In this document: piece by piece, positions 36,893 to 49,849 of the stretch | How the letters are laid out: each line of letters starts with the position of its first letter | Position numbering within the stretch: the first letter of the stretch is position 1 | Source: Tetrahymena elliotti 4EA | Taxonomy: Eukaryota; Ciliophora; Oligohymenophorea; Hymenostomatida; Tetrahymenidae | Direction of reading: 5' to 3' | Length of the DNA: 64,000 bases | Assembly (NCBI GenBank): GCA_000231825.2 | Contig: JH720317.1 | Coordinates: 499,161-563,160, forward strand | The notes under the pieces: model-generated | The model's database searches: none | Seen by the model: the letters and a program-made list of their open reading frames with translations, nothing else | What the model was told of the DNA's origin: nothing | Position numbers and translations under genes: made by a program

Positions 36893-38252
36893 ATATTTAT
36901 ATCAATTAAAACATTTTTGTTTTTAAATTTTTATCTTTTATTTATTTACAATTTTATATGATCAGCTAAGCTAATTCCATTTTTAAATTAATTTTTCCTT
37001 TTAATTAAAGATTCTTTTTTTAAATATGAATAATGACTTTTAAAATAAATATCATTATGGCAAATTAAATATTTTATTTAAAAAAAACAAACGATTTTAT
37101 TCCTCATAACACATTATGTTCTTTTGTTTAATTGGGGCAGTTTTTATGTTAAAAAATATTTAGAGTACTATTATTTTTGGCTTTTTGGAAAGAAAATTTT
37201 TGAAATAGAGTTTAAGTAGATTTTTGTGAAAAACATCAAGATATTTTTTAAAAAACAAGGTAGTGATGTATTCTTAATATTAAAGGATTTATAGTAATAA
37301 AAATATAAATGAATTAAATTAAATTGATTAAAAGTAACAAAAGACTAACTAAAAAAAAAGGGATGTTTGTTTGTTTGACTTTCTTTTTGAGTCTTTAAGT
37401 CAAAGTGTTTATTTTTTATAATTTAAAAAAAAATAAATTGGATAAAATAATAATAATTATTATTTTAAATGTTAAAAATGTAATTAAGAGGTTAAATAGG
37501 TCCCCGTCACAATAGATTTTAATTTCTTTAAATATAACCAAAATAAATTGTAAAAGATTTAATCAAAATAAATGAAGAACACCTCAATGTAATCAAGGTG
37601 TTAACCATTTAAATTAAATCACATAAAAATAAATTAATTGATCATTTATTTTTATCAAAGATGATTAAATTAAAAATCAAATATCTAAAAATAATTAGAA
37701 AATGAGTAATTACATATTCCTCCATAAATAAATTGAAATAGATCTAATTTTAAATATAATATTTAATAATTTTGATAAGATTTCATTTGGAATATTATTA
37801 ATTTTATAGAAAAAATTCAAATGACCTTGCAAATAATTACTTGTCATGTAGAAAATATTTTATATTTGTTTGCAAATTTAAAAATAATGACTAGATGGCT
37901 CGTTCATAAGCCTAAAATTTAAAATATTGGTAAAATAAAATTTAGTTGTATGATAAATATCAGAGGAACTAACCACATGAGAACACATTTAGATAAAATT
38001 AAAATGATCTGTAAGATAAATTATTAGCATTTATTTCTATTTGAACAATGTAGATACTAATTTCGAAGTGAGTAATACCCATGGAGGAGTCTAGTATTCT
38101 GAAATTGAATTATCTAACATGAATGAAAACAAATGAGTTGTAGATTGAAATAAAATTTGTGTTCAAAAATTAACTTATAAGTTAGTTATTAATTAATTAA
38201 TTAAAACAGATAAATATAAAAAATATAAACAAATTTTGTCAAATCAAAACAA
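36893..38252. other. Intergenic, no gene seen
   Basis: AT-rich spacer between family B copies 2 and 3 with short GTTT and AAAT microsatellites (near 37365). I see no coding frame or RNA gene. Confidence 0.55.
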
Positions 38253-39995
38253 ATGTTTTATGCTTTCACTGCAATCCTTGTTATAATCTCATGCATTTTA
38301 CAAGGTATGTTTTATCACGATGTCAGATAATCTTAAGATAGCAATTTTACTAAGATCGTTAGCATGTGGGAAGCCGATCCTATTAATTAGGTTGCTTTAT
38401 TAACTCCTGGTAAAAATTGCCCTGATGGATTATAGGTTTATGATTAATCTTTGATTATACCATAAAGTTCGGATCTTTGCTCTTGTGAAACAAAAGGCTC
38501 TTAATTTTCATCATAGAGTAATTAAGCTTTCGAAGTTTGTGGCCAATGCCCAGATGATTAAGTTGATGTAATGCGGTTTGAAGGAATACCAGAAAAAAAT
38601 TTAAATGATTAATTTTATGTTTAAGACTTTAAGGGAAAAATAGTTAAATATAGAGTTTGTGTTAGCAGGATAAAAGATTATTCTTTTATTAAGAAGGCAC
38701 CTTCTTCAGTAAATTGTGAAAGCGATGAATAGATTTGTAGTTGGTTGAGTAGTTCTAATCCTGAGTATAATTATTGTATACCTAAATAAAATACTTGCTA
38801 CTCAGAAGGTGTTAATATTCCTAATTAAAATTTCTACTTACAGTTACCTTTAATTGATATAAAGAACAATACTTATAATTTCTAAATTCTAAATTTTTTA
38901 CCAGGTGGAGAATTCACATTACAATAAATATATGATCTCAATAATATTAATTATCAAAAATAATTTATACCTTTTTTTAGCTCAACTCCTATTTATAATC
39001 AGATCTTAGTTACATATCCTCAAGTTAAAATGACTTGTAGAAGCTCCTTTAAAGCTTCTTTTGCAAGTTACAGTGGATAAGATTATGGCTTAAAAATAGC
39101 CATAGCTTTGGTTATTGTTACTGCTGTTACTGCTTTGATGGCTATAGTGCATTTGTATTATGATATGATTGATTTTTATTTAGTAATTATCAAAAAGAAG
39201 GAAGCTAAAGTTAATTATTGGAGCAAAAAAAGATTTAGATTATAAAATACAGCTGAATGGAATACTTTTATTATAGTAAAACCTTTGATATTTATAATAT
39301 CTTTTATACTCTACATTCTAGTTTGTTAAAATTATTTAGTTGCTCCTTTAGAAATGAAAAAACTTATACATAATTAATGTGTAGATATAAGTCTAGAGTA
39401 TTTATTTAATTATTTCAGTGATTACTCATAATCAGATCTCCCTCGCGAGTCTCTTGTATATGCTGCTTTGGTTTTTTAAATTTTTGCATTTTTTAGTGAT
39501 TAAGTTGTAATTTAAGCATTTAATTATTTAGCCCATAAATTAGGGGTAGTGAAGTTAATTAATAAAATAACTTCAAGTAAAGAAAACAAATAATAACCAA
39601 TCTAAATTCTACCTATTGAAATGAGTAAAGAAATCAAAGAAAATTAACAATAGGAAAAAGTCAAATAAGAAATGGATGTTAACTAAACACAATAAATGAA
39701 TGAAGAAATTTAAAATAAAATTGAAAGCTTAAGAAATTAAATGACTCCTCAAAACACTGGCCATACACTAGAATTAGAAAACATAGAACATAATGAAGTC
39801 GATTAAAAAGTTGAATAAATTAATTAAACAAATGGAATCTAAATCATACAAACTCCTCAGCCATATACTAAAACCAACTCAAATAAAGATATTAAACTAA
39901 GCTAATTTGGAAGATAATAAAGAACTAAATCTATTAGAGAAAATGATTAGTTATTACAGATTAACTAACTAAGCAAAAAAAATTAAGCATCTTGA
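38253..39995 (+). CDS. Multi-pass membrane protein with Cys-rich ectodomain, family B copy 3
   Basis: Single-exon gene of 580 residues, the most diverged of the three tandem paralogues. The N-terminal segment (about 2-20) is hydrophobic. The ectodomain keeps the family pattern: NCPDGL, LCSCET, the block VCVSRIKDYSFIKKAP (about 134-149), NCESDEQICSW, YCIPKQNTC and TCRSSF. It has an added CGQCPDD. Membrane segments are near 287-312, 348-370 and 405-425. The tail of about 145 residues is Gln/Glu/Asn-rich and shares no clear alignment with the other two tails. The alanine of the YSFAKKAP block is replaced by isoleucine. Separate AT-rich flanks suggest separate transcription. Stop is TGA 39993-39995. 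Confidence 0.85.
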
Positions 39996-40523
39996 CTTTA
40001 TATAAAACTTGTATATAAATTAGTTTTGCCTTCTATTATAAATATTATTTTATTTTTTCTTTAATTATTATTTTTTTATTTGTTGATATAATATATATTA
40101 CATTCATTCATATATTCATCCATTTTTGTTAGACCTTACCTAATTATTTTGAAAACAAGATTTTTAAATTTCAAATAAAAAAATATTCTGAATTCACAAA
40201 ATTTGAAATTCATACATAGGATAGGATGGGTCTGAATAATTTTTATAATGAAATAAATAAAAATAATTAATTTTTTTCAGTGAATCATCAAATATTTATT
40301 AAATACCAATTAATTTTTTTTTTGTTTTAAAGAACGAATTAAATTAGGCTTAGGCACACAAATTGATCTTAATAAATAAATATAGTAATTAAACATTAAA
40401 ATTATTAATTTGATAGAATAAACAATTAATTTGATTTCCAGAGTTGAATTAAAGATATAGAAGATATTATACAATAACTACTAAATAATATCATTTTTAT
40501 TTTATATTTTACTATTTATTTCA
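39996..40523. other. Intergenic, no gene seen
   Basis: Short AT-rich spacer before the cyclic-nucleotide-binding gene, containing an ATTC-type microsatellite near 40103. No feature supported. Confidence 0.6.
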
Positions 40524-43500
40524 ATGGCTGAATAAACTAAAAGTGATGAAACCCCTTCACTAATTAACTTAAATTCTCCTTATCAAAATGGTGTATGTAG
40601 TATACAATTATTGAGTGATCACGAAGAAGAGTTTAAAGATCAGAATATGCAATAAAATATGAGCCATAAGATATAACATTTTCAATCATTATAAAATAAT
40701 ATGGCATAAGATTAATAAGAAAGGTCTTCAAATTATTCTTATCAAATAAAATAACAAGATTAGAATGTCTCTTTGAATAACTTAAATGAATATCAGAGGG
40801 TATTTAAATATTTTTCTACTTTCATATGTTAAATAGTTACGCATTAATTTAATAAAAGCATAGTGTCCTGTAAATACTTCAAAAGAATCAAAAGAATTGG
40901 AACTAAAGCGAAAAAGAAATTCTTTTAAATATAATTTCTTAGCTTCCTGCCTTAAGTCAAAACAGAATAAATGTCAAAAAAATTATTGATGACTTTTCTT
41001 TTGAAGATATTTAGTTGATTTCTATACCAAAAGGATCTAGCGTATATACATTTGGTATTTTATTTATCAATGCTAGTGTATTTATCTAAACTCAATTAAA
41101 TAAATAATAGGTGATAAAAGTGATGGATATTATACACTACTTGAAGGTAATATTTTATTAATAACTTTTCACATAATAAATATTATCTTTTTAGGATAAT
41201 GCTATGTCACAATACCAAGAGAAAAGATAAAAAAGAATTAGGAAAAAGTAAATGAAAGTAAATTTAAAGATGAAAATCTGAAAAAGGCATATAAAATTCT
41301 TAGCTCAAGCGATTTCTAAAGTATTTAAGAGTATTTTAATTGGCCTATCTTAAAAAACTTCTCACAGTAGATGCCTTTAAAAATTATAGAGCCTGGTCAG
41401 AGCTTTGGAGATATCACTTTGATCTAAGGAAAAAAGAGGTAATTCATATAAATAATAATTAAATTTTTAATATTATTTATTTTATTAAGAATAAATTCTA
41501 TTTTTACTGGAAGCTAATGCAAACTGATGAAAATTTCAAAAGAAATTTTTGAGAAACTTATTGATATAAATGAAGAAAAAAACACTTTAAAGGAGAGAGT
41601 TGAATTTTTATCTCATATTTCTTTTTTAAATGATTTACCTAAAAATATCATTTAAAATTTGATTTAAGAATCAGAAATTTTAAAGCTATAAAGAGGTACT
41701 CATATTTATAAATAAGGAGACAATGCAGATTAAATCTACATTATTTTAGAAGGGACAGTACAAATATGTAAAAAAATTGAAAATTAAGTAGCTCAAAAAA
41801 ACAAAGATAAAAAAGATAATAAATTCTCATATAATTTTGACCAAAATATGATTAATTCTCAACAGAAATCTGTAAATTTATTTTTGGCAAATTTATTAAA
41901 TTTAATAAATATCTTTAGTTTTCATTCTTCCCTCTCCCTCATATTTTATAAAAATGAGAGACAGTTCGTATGAAAATAAAGAGTCAAATTATAATTTTCT
42001 TTTGCTTAAATGAATTACAACAAATAAAAATTAAAAATTAGCATTTAGATTTTATAAATTTATTGATCTTATAATGCTATGTACAGATTTGATTAGCTAT
42101 TAATTTATTATCAATAAGCCATTATCATAATATTTTTCTTAACAATAATTTAAAAAGGACATTTAGATAAGTAGATAAAATACTTTAAACAGATATGAGA
42201 AGCAAGTATACCAAATTTAATAAGTAGATATGTAGCCTATTGTAATTTTAGATTAAGGTTAGTATTTTGGAGAAGATCAAGTTTTTAATGTTTAGTAAAC
42301 GAGAAACAGTTAAGCTTAGGTACTATCTCCTCAAGCGGTTGTGATTGGTATTAAGATAAGTCTTTTAGTTTATATACTAATTGAATACAACTATTTAGAT
42401 ATTCTATTCAAGGAAATAGATCTAAAGTAGTAATTTAACTCAAAGAGATAAGAACTGATATTTAGTTAAAACTAGAAAATAAGCTAAAAGAAAAGATAAT
42501 TTTAATCGAATTAAGAATTAATTCAACAGGTTTAGAATTCGCTATTGAGTAACAGAGAATTCGCAAGTAGATCAATAAATTTCATAAATTAATAGGAATC
42601 TGTTTTGAATATTTAAAATAATAGTTAAAATTCTATTTAATCATAAAAAAAAATGCTAAGTCCCTTAACATCTCCCAAGTCTTGTAGATTTGGGTCTTAA
42701 ATATCTAATCTTAATTTTGAAATTAAATTAGAATAACTTCAAAGTTAAAATTTATCTCCATAAATATCTAAAATTTCAATCAATTCAAATAATAAAAATG
42801 ATTAAAATTTCAAATCTTCTCTTATCTAAAAAAAAAATACAGATAGAACTTTGTAATTAAACTAAGGAACAACTCAAAAGCATCTAAAAACCCAATCATT
42901 TTCTTAAAATTTTGCTTAGTATAGAAACAGCAATATTTAAAAATAAGATTCTAAATTTGAGTAAATTTCAGAAAATTTCCTTGAAGTTGAAAGGATTTAG
43001 GATAACTATTTAAATTAAATAAAGAGTTCACAGGGTGGAATATAAGCAACAAATACAACTTCAAATACTATTTCTTCTTAAAATAATATTAATTTACCTA
43101 TTAACTCAAACTTTTCAAATAAATAAAATAATTTTGGTAAAAATAATGCTGATAATTTAAAATAAAGTAGAGATTTTGATAGCATGGCCTCCCCTTATAA
43201 GAATGATTTAAATTAATAAATTGATTTTGACTTCTTAAAGCAATAGTATTTGTAATTATCAACTTTGACGAAACTTAAAAAAATAAAATAAGAACACAAT
43301 AAAAGAAAAGATCACTTTAGATAATTGTAAGTAAATAGCTAAAAATAACAAACAAACCTTTCAGAATAATCAGATATTTAAAGCTCTTCTACCCTTACCT
43401 AAACCAATAAAAAGGGTTCTATAAGTTCACCAAAACTAGATTTACTAAACAATTTATATGAAAGAGGCACTGAAACAGAAAGAATAGTTTACAAAGAAAG

Positions 43501-43969
43501 GAGAAACCATAATTCGCTAAACTCACCATAAAATTATAATTAAATACTATAAAATTAGGTCAAGTAACCATTTTAGTAAAAAGAAAATAATTAAGCTAGT
43601 TTAATTTATTAACTTTCTAGTGGTATTAGCTAATATATATATAAAGATTAGGCTAATAATTAAAATCAAAAGCAGCCACTAAAAGTAGTTCCTGCTATTT
43701 ATATTGAGGATAGTCTAAATGAAAAATCTCTTGTTTAAAGAAATAATTAAGCAAATTCAATCAATTCTATAGAAAGCGATACAAATCAACATAGTAACTC
43801 AAGCCTAACTCTCAGATAATTAAATACTAAAAAGAATAGTAATAAAAATAAAAGCAGTATTAATGTTCATACTCTCAATCTTCCAAAAATATCTCTTCAA
43901 TAAAAACCATATATTCGTATGAAACAATTTTCTCTTCATCATACATATAAAAATTATGAATAAAATTGA
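40524..43969 (+). CDS. Protein with two cyclic-nucleotide-binding domains and long Gln/Asn/Ser-rich tail
   Basis: Predicted 964 residues in seven exons: 40524-40799, 40859-41054, 41111-41146, 41195-41438, 41490-41871, 42158-42347 and 42399-43969. All are GT-AG and phase-consistent. The leader HSVLQILQKN..W..SEKEILLNII is typical of ciliate CNB proteins. CNB domain 1 (about 125-270) has KGSSVYTFG, LLEGQCYV and a weak phosphate-binding cassette (SFGDITLIQGKKRINSI). CNB domain 2 (about 290-440) has GTHIYKQGDNADQIYIILEG and the cassette FGEDQVF followed by RNSQAQV. The family binds cAMP or cGMP as regulatory modules. No kinase, channel or catalytic domain is present, so this is a stand-alone sensor or scaffold. 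The roughly 520-residue tail is low complexity. Cassette 1 lacks the usual arginine followed by a small residue and may not bind nucleotide. Exon 6's 5' edge is the least certain splice. Confidence 0.85.
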
Positions 43970-44153
43970 TTTCCAAAATAATTAAGCAAAAGTAGATCTT
44001 TAAAGAGTAAAAAAAATAGCTATAAAAACCAAACCTTTATTAATCTTCACACTCTCATCTTCCAAAAATATCTTTTCAACAAAAATAATATACACTATTG
44101 AAATAATTTTCTCTTCATTAAATATATAAAAAAATTAAGTATAAAATTGATTG
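43835..44153 (+). repeat. Tandem duplication of the CNB gene's 3' end beyond its stop codon
   Basis: Copy 1, the last part of the coding exon through the TGA (about 43835-43972), recurs at about 44015-44153, offset 180 bp. Shared blocks include tattaat.ttca.actctca, atcttccaaaaatatct, aattttctcttcat and aaaattgatt. The second copy lies outside the gene. Its beginning stays in the gene's reading frame, but a one-base loss (CTCTCAATCTTCC to CTCTCATCTTCC) shifts it. Confidence 0.85.
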
Positions 44154-44819
44154 TAAAATAAAAAAAAGCTCAATTAAAATTAATAAATGTCTAATTTTTT
44201 TTATTTTTTCATTATTAAGATAACAAAATTTATTCATTTATAAATATTAATTATATTCATGAAAAATGAATTTTAAATTATTTGTTAGATTTTTAAGAAT
44301 AAAATTCTAATATATTTTATGTGATATGAATAGTAATTACTTCAAGTAAGGATTATTCTGATCAATTCAATTATTTAATTTTTGTGAATTTATTAGTTTT
44401 TGTAAAGAAAATATCAATCAATGCTTTTATTTTAAATTTAAGCTTAGAAATATTATTTAATTTCGAAACTTTTTTTTTTTGAAATTTTATAATTTTCAAA
44501 AAATGATAAATAATAATGAAGAAATATATTAAAATGGATACGAATTAATGATAAATAAATGTTATTATATATTTCAAGTTTTTCAGGTCTAATAAATCAT
44601 TGAATTTTACAACTTTATTTGTTTTAAATTAATTGATTTTGTGCAAATTTTTTAAAAAACAAATCTTATCACAAATTAAAAAAAGATCAGATTAAATAAA
44701 GGAACTTTACTAATTACATACAAGTTTCATAGCTCAAAATAGCATTTTTGAAGATCAAGATTACAATTTAAAGAGAAAAACTTTGAAGCAACATATTTTA
44801 GCATTAATAGAGAGAATAG
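43970..44819. other. Intergenic, partly duplicated coding end
   Basis: The first 185 bases are the second copy of the upstream gene's 3' end. The remainder is AT-rich and ends in the leader of the IFT121 gene. No separate gene seen. Confidence 0.6.
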
Positions 44820-47800
44820 ATGTTCGTTTTTTTGTCAAAAAAGATTGGTATGCCTAACAATGCAAAGATTGAGGCAGTTTGTTGGAACAAAGAATAAGGG
44901 TGGATAGCAGCTGGTGGTGAAAAGGGTATTTTAAAAGTTTTGAAAATAGAAGATTAAAGATAGAAAGATGGAAGTAACCCTACTCAAACAGGTTAATTGT
45001 TAGTCAATAATACTCTAGAATACCATTCAAGCAATGTTTATTTAGTCACTTGGAATGATCGCTATCGTAAACTCACTTCAGTAGAAGAGAGTGGTGTAAT
45101 TGTTGTTTGGGCATATTACAGAGAGCTCTAAATATGGGTATTACATTAGATTTGAACATTTTTGCAAAAAAATATTGAATAAAAGAATATAAAAGATGAA
45201 TTAATTCATATAATTTTGAAAAATGGATAAATGAATTGTTTTGATCATTATTTTTGTATATTAATACTACAGAAAGAAGAAATGATCAATGATCGTAAAA
45301 AGAGTATTGTCAGAGATTTAAAATGGTCTCCTGATGGATAGAAAGTATGTATTGCTTATGAAGATGGTGCTGTTATTGTAGGTAGTGTTGAAGGTTCACC
45401 ATTATGGCGTAAAGAATTCTCTCACAAGTAAAACATAATATTAATATTTACTAATCAAAATAATGAAGATGAACCAAAAAATTCAAAACTTTTTTACTTC
45501 TATGATAAATAATCTTGTTTTGAATACAAATTTATATATATTTTTTAATGTATAATATTAGATTAGCTTTAATTGAATGGAGTCCTGATAGTAAAATGAT
45601 GATTTTTGGTACTCCTGAAGGAGAAGTTAGAGTTTATGATAGCTAAGGCATGGAAATGTAAAGATTAAAAATAGCTTGTCTTTAGAAGTTGATAGATCCT
45701 TCTAAGTATTTCAGTCCAGATTTACCTCTAGCTGCTATTGACTGGTTCCCTTAGGCAAAAATGTATACTGAGGACACTCCTCCTGGTTTATGTATTGCTT
45801 ATGGTAAAAATAAAAATAACATCTATTTTTTAAATTAAAACACTCAAATACTTGAAAGCTATTTTTTATAGAAGATAATATCAAATTTGAAACAATTAAT
45901 TAGAAAAATAATTATTAAAAATAAAAAAGTATGTGGTAGAGTCTAATTGATGAAGAATGAAAAAGATGATGATCCAGTTTTAATTGATACTATGATGAAA
46001 ATTTTCACTGTTAAATGGAATCCTAGCGGTTCTATGTTTGCTATTAGTGGAACATAAGATGAAAATGGTGAATTGAAGGGAGTAGTCTAATTCTACAGTA
46101 ATGCAGGTCATCATCTTAAGACTTTAAGAGTAATTCATTTTTTAATTTATTAATAAAATTATTAATTCATTAATATAATCATTAACTCACATAATAATTA
46201 AATAAATGAATTTAATCAGGTACCTAATGCTGATAAAGTTACAGGAGTTTCATGGGAAGGTAGTGGGCTTAGAATTGCTATGGCTGTTAATTAAGCTATA
46301 TTTTTTGCTAACATCAAGCCTGATCATAAATGGGCTTATATGTCTGATGGAACTTTAGCTTTTGCTTACTAAAAAATAGATAGAGTTGAATATACAATTA
46401 TATTTTGGGATACTATTAATAACAAGAAAAATTTGAAATTTGTTAAGAATCTTTGTTGTCTTCGTGCATCAGGTGATTTATGCTGTATTATCACTGAGCT
46501 TATTGGGTATGATTTATGGTAAATTGATCTATGTAATAGTATTGGCTCCCCTATTGATAGCAAACAAATTAATATTTATCCTAATGCAGTCACTATGACA
46601 AAAACTCACATTATTGTAAAAATTATTTTATTGTTTATTGAAATAATAAATTTTTCTTTTATTAAATTTAGGTTTGCAGTTAAGATCACGTCTATGTTTG
46701 GCAATATAAAAATTAAGTTGAGCGTTTGACAACTTTTGAATAATAAACTGGTTTAAGAAGAGTAGGAAGAGAACAAGCTTGGTTTATTGATAAGGAAAAT
46801 GATTCAAACAATTAATATGATAAAGATTCTTATGATATCGATCCATAAAGTGAAGATGTTATTTGTACTGTTGCTGCAAATGAACATTTCCTTCTCGTTG
46901 CTCGTATTTCTGGTACAATTAATGTATATACATTCCCACATATTTCTCTTGAAAACAAGCTCCACATTTAAACTCGTCCGTCATAAATGAGTTTGAATAA
47001 AGATGCAACTCGTCTTGCTATCATTGATCATAATGGAAATCTTAATATTCTTAAAGTAAATTTATTTTTATTTTTAAAAAATTTGATTTTTAAATTAATT
47101 TTTTTGATTGATTTTAGATCACACCTTAAGGAGATGAGCTACTTCCATTTGAAAAGAAAGAATGCTGGTTTGTCAAATATTCTGAAGATATTCCAGATAG
47201 CTTTGTTTTTATGGAGAGAAGTAGAATGTATATTGTGAATGATTAAACTGCAGAAGAACCAATTATTACTGAAGGATATATTTGTTAATATAAAGACTTT
47301 TAAGTTAAGATAGTTTATTTAGATGATATAATGAAATCACCTGATGGTGTATTGAGAAAGGAGGAGTTAACTCTTGAAATAGAGGCTAATATTTTAAAAG
47401 ATATTAAAGATTAATTATACAAAAAGAGCATGTAGGAAATGTTTATAGTAATTAAATAGCATGACAACGATTGTTTGTGGAGAGTTTATGCAAAGAAAGC
47501 TTTAGAAGATAATGATTTTGATTCAGCTGAAAATGCATTTGTTCAATGTTAAGATTATGCAAGTCTTAAATTCTTGCAAAGAATCAGAGAACTTGATGAT
47601 CGTGAAAGATAAAGAGCTGAAATTCAATGTTATTTCAATAGAGTTGAAGAGGCTGAGGAAATTTATAATAAAATAGAAAGAAGAGATTTATCCATTTAAA
47701 TGAGAATGAAGTTAGGAGACTGGGCTCAAGTCGTTGACCAAATCAGAGAAGGAACAGGTAATATTAATTTATTTACTCTTTAAATGCTAGAATCATGTTA

Positions 47801-49291
47801 TTTTATTTTTAATTAGGTTAAGATGTTGAATTATAAAAGGCTCGTTTGGAATTGGGTAATTACTATGCTGAAAACTTTTAATGGGAAAAGGCAGCAAAAT
47901 AATATGCTTTGGCTAAACATAATCCTGGTTTAATTGAAGCATATACTCGCATTTAAGATTATGAAAATCTTGAAAAACTGATTGCTGAAATTCCTGAAAG
48001 AAATGAATTATTGCAAGATATGGGAGATAGATTCTAATAAGCAGGTTTATGTGATGCAGCTGTTAAATGCTATGAAAAATTCGGAGACATTAAATAAGCT
48101 ATTGATTGCTGCGTTCTTTTGAACCACTGGAATTTAGCTGTTGAACTTGCCGAATAATATAATTTTGTCTAAATTGAAGGTTTGCTTGTCTAGTATGCCA
48201 ATTAACTTTTAGAAAAGCGCAGAAAGCTTGAAGCTGCTGAACTTTATCGTAAAGCTAAGAGAAACACAGAAGCAGCTAAGATTCTTTCTTAAATAGCTGA
48301 TGATTTGACTGAAAGAGATGTAAATAAATTTGAATATTTATAAATAAAAGAATTATGACTAAAAGTATATCTGATTAATATTATTTTTTTATTAAAGGCT
48401 AACCCATTAAACATAAAAAAAATGTATGTTATGGCTGCTTTGGAAGTTGATTTATATAAAAAGCGTATGCTTGATGCAACTATGACTGGATAAGCTACAT
48501 CAACAGCAAAGGTAAATATTAATTTTGTATTATTAAGCAAAAATTAAAATTTGTGAATAGACTTTAAACTCATTGATTACAAGTACCATTAATACATCAA
48601 GTGCAGATAAAATATTAAATAATCCTTGGAGAGGAGCAGAAGCTTGGCACTTCTTTATTTTAGCTTAGAGATAGCTTTATACTGGTTAATTCAAATATGC
48701 CCTTAAATCGGCTCTTCGTTTGGGAGAATATGAATTGGATATAGATTAAAAGAAGATTTACTCTCTGATTGCTATTGCAGCTTATTATAACAAATCATTC
48801 AGAGAGTGTTCTCGTGCCTTTGTTAAACTTTAGAATCTTGAAAATATTACTGATGATGAGAAAGAAAGATACGAGGCTATTGCTGTTTCAATATTCACCA
48901 AGTAATTTTTGTTTTAAATCATTTTTTTTTATTTAAGCTTTTTTATAAAAAAGGCATCCTCCTATAGATTCTCCTTGTGAATTTACTGCCTGTGTTGGTA
49001 AAAATTGTACTCAATAAGTCAGTGAATAGTAAATAATAGTTTTAATTTTATTATTTCTTAATTATTTTGTATATTTAACATAGTGACATTCATTGTAGAG
49101 CTTGTGGAAGTAACTTTTCTCCATGTGTGGCATCTGGAAGACCTATTTTCCAAAAAGAATTCTATTAATGTAAAAACTGTCGCCACAAAATGATAGAAAG
49201 CGAAGTTTAAAGATTAAAATTAAACAATTGTGCTCTCTGTCATAGTCCAATTGATTTAAAGAGGTTTGGTGTTCGTGATGCAAACATTTGA
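44820..49291 (+). CDS. IFT121: Intraflagellar transport protein IFT121 (WDR35), IFT-A complex subunit
   Basis: Predicted 1191 residues from 12 exons. Introns are 45138-45272, 45428-45561, 45804-45929, 46130-46219, 46616-46671, 47056-47117, 47758-47816, 48320-48397, 48512-48560, 48902-48953 and 49029-49083. The spliced length is an exact multiple of three. It aligns from end to end, by recognition, with WDR35: the start (FLSKKIGMPNNAKIE), CWNKEQGWIAAGGEKG, YEDGAVIVGSVEG, WEGSGLRIAMAVN and AVTMTKTHIIV. Further on it matches [50 protein letters not shown] and a zinc-binding C-terminus (HCRAC, QCKNC, NCALC). The order is two N-terminal WD40 propellers (about 1-650), an alpha-solenoid of TPR-like repeats, then the zinc region. 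IFT121 is a core IFT-A subunit for retrograde transport in cilia and entry of membrane cargo. Length matches the family. The IFT-A partners are not in the window. Confidence 0.95.
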
Positions 49292-49849
49292 AGATAAAAT
49301 GCATCAAAATAATATATATTAGAATTTAAATTATAATTTTTAAAAAGCTATTTTAGTTTAAATTAATTTCTATTTTACATATTTTTTGTTCTATTTTTTC
49401 ACTAGTTTTAACTTTAAAAAAAAAATTTAGTTTAAAAAGATTAAACTTTATTTCACTCTAATCCATCCATTCATTTTAAATACTTTAAAGAAGAAATTTT
49501 TTATCAGCTCATTTTTATCAATAATTTTTAAAAATTGGAAGAATTCAGAATTTAATTTAGAAATTTATAAATTCTATAATCTTTATTAGTTTATTCTGAA
49601 TCTTTTCATTATTCCAAACAAATATGTTAAGAATTATTGAGTAATTTTTTCAAATAATTTTTATGATTCAAAAATAGTAAAAAATTTGAATAAAAACGAT
49701 TTATTTTTAGAGAATCTTCATTTTTATTTTTTATGAGATGGAATTTAAAATTTAAATTAGAAAAAAAAGGCATTGTTAGATTTATTTGAAGAAATTAGAA
49801 AGTAATTTTTTAATTTATTTAAGATATCTAAATTTTGATTTTAAAAGTA
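49292..49849. other. Intergenic, no gene seen
   Basis: Short AT-rich spacer between IFT121 and the paraoxonase-like gene, both on the plus strand. Nothing else visible. Confidence 0.6.
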
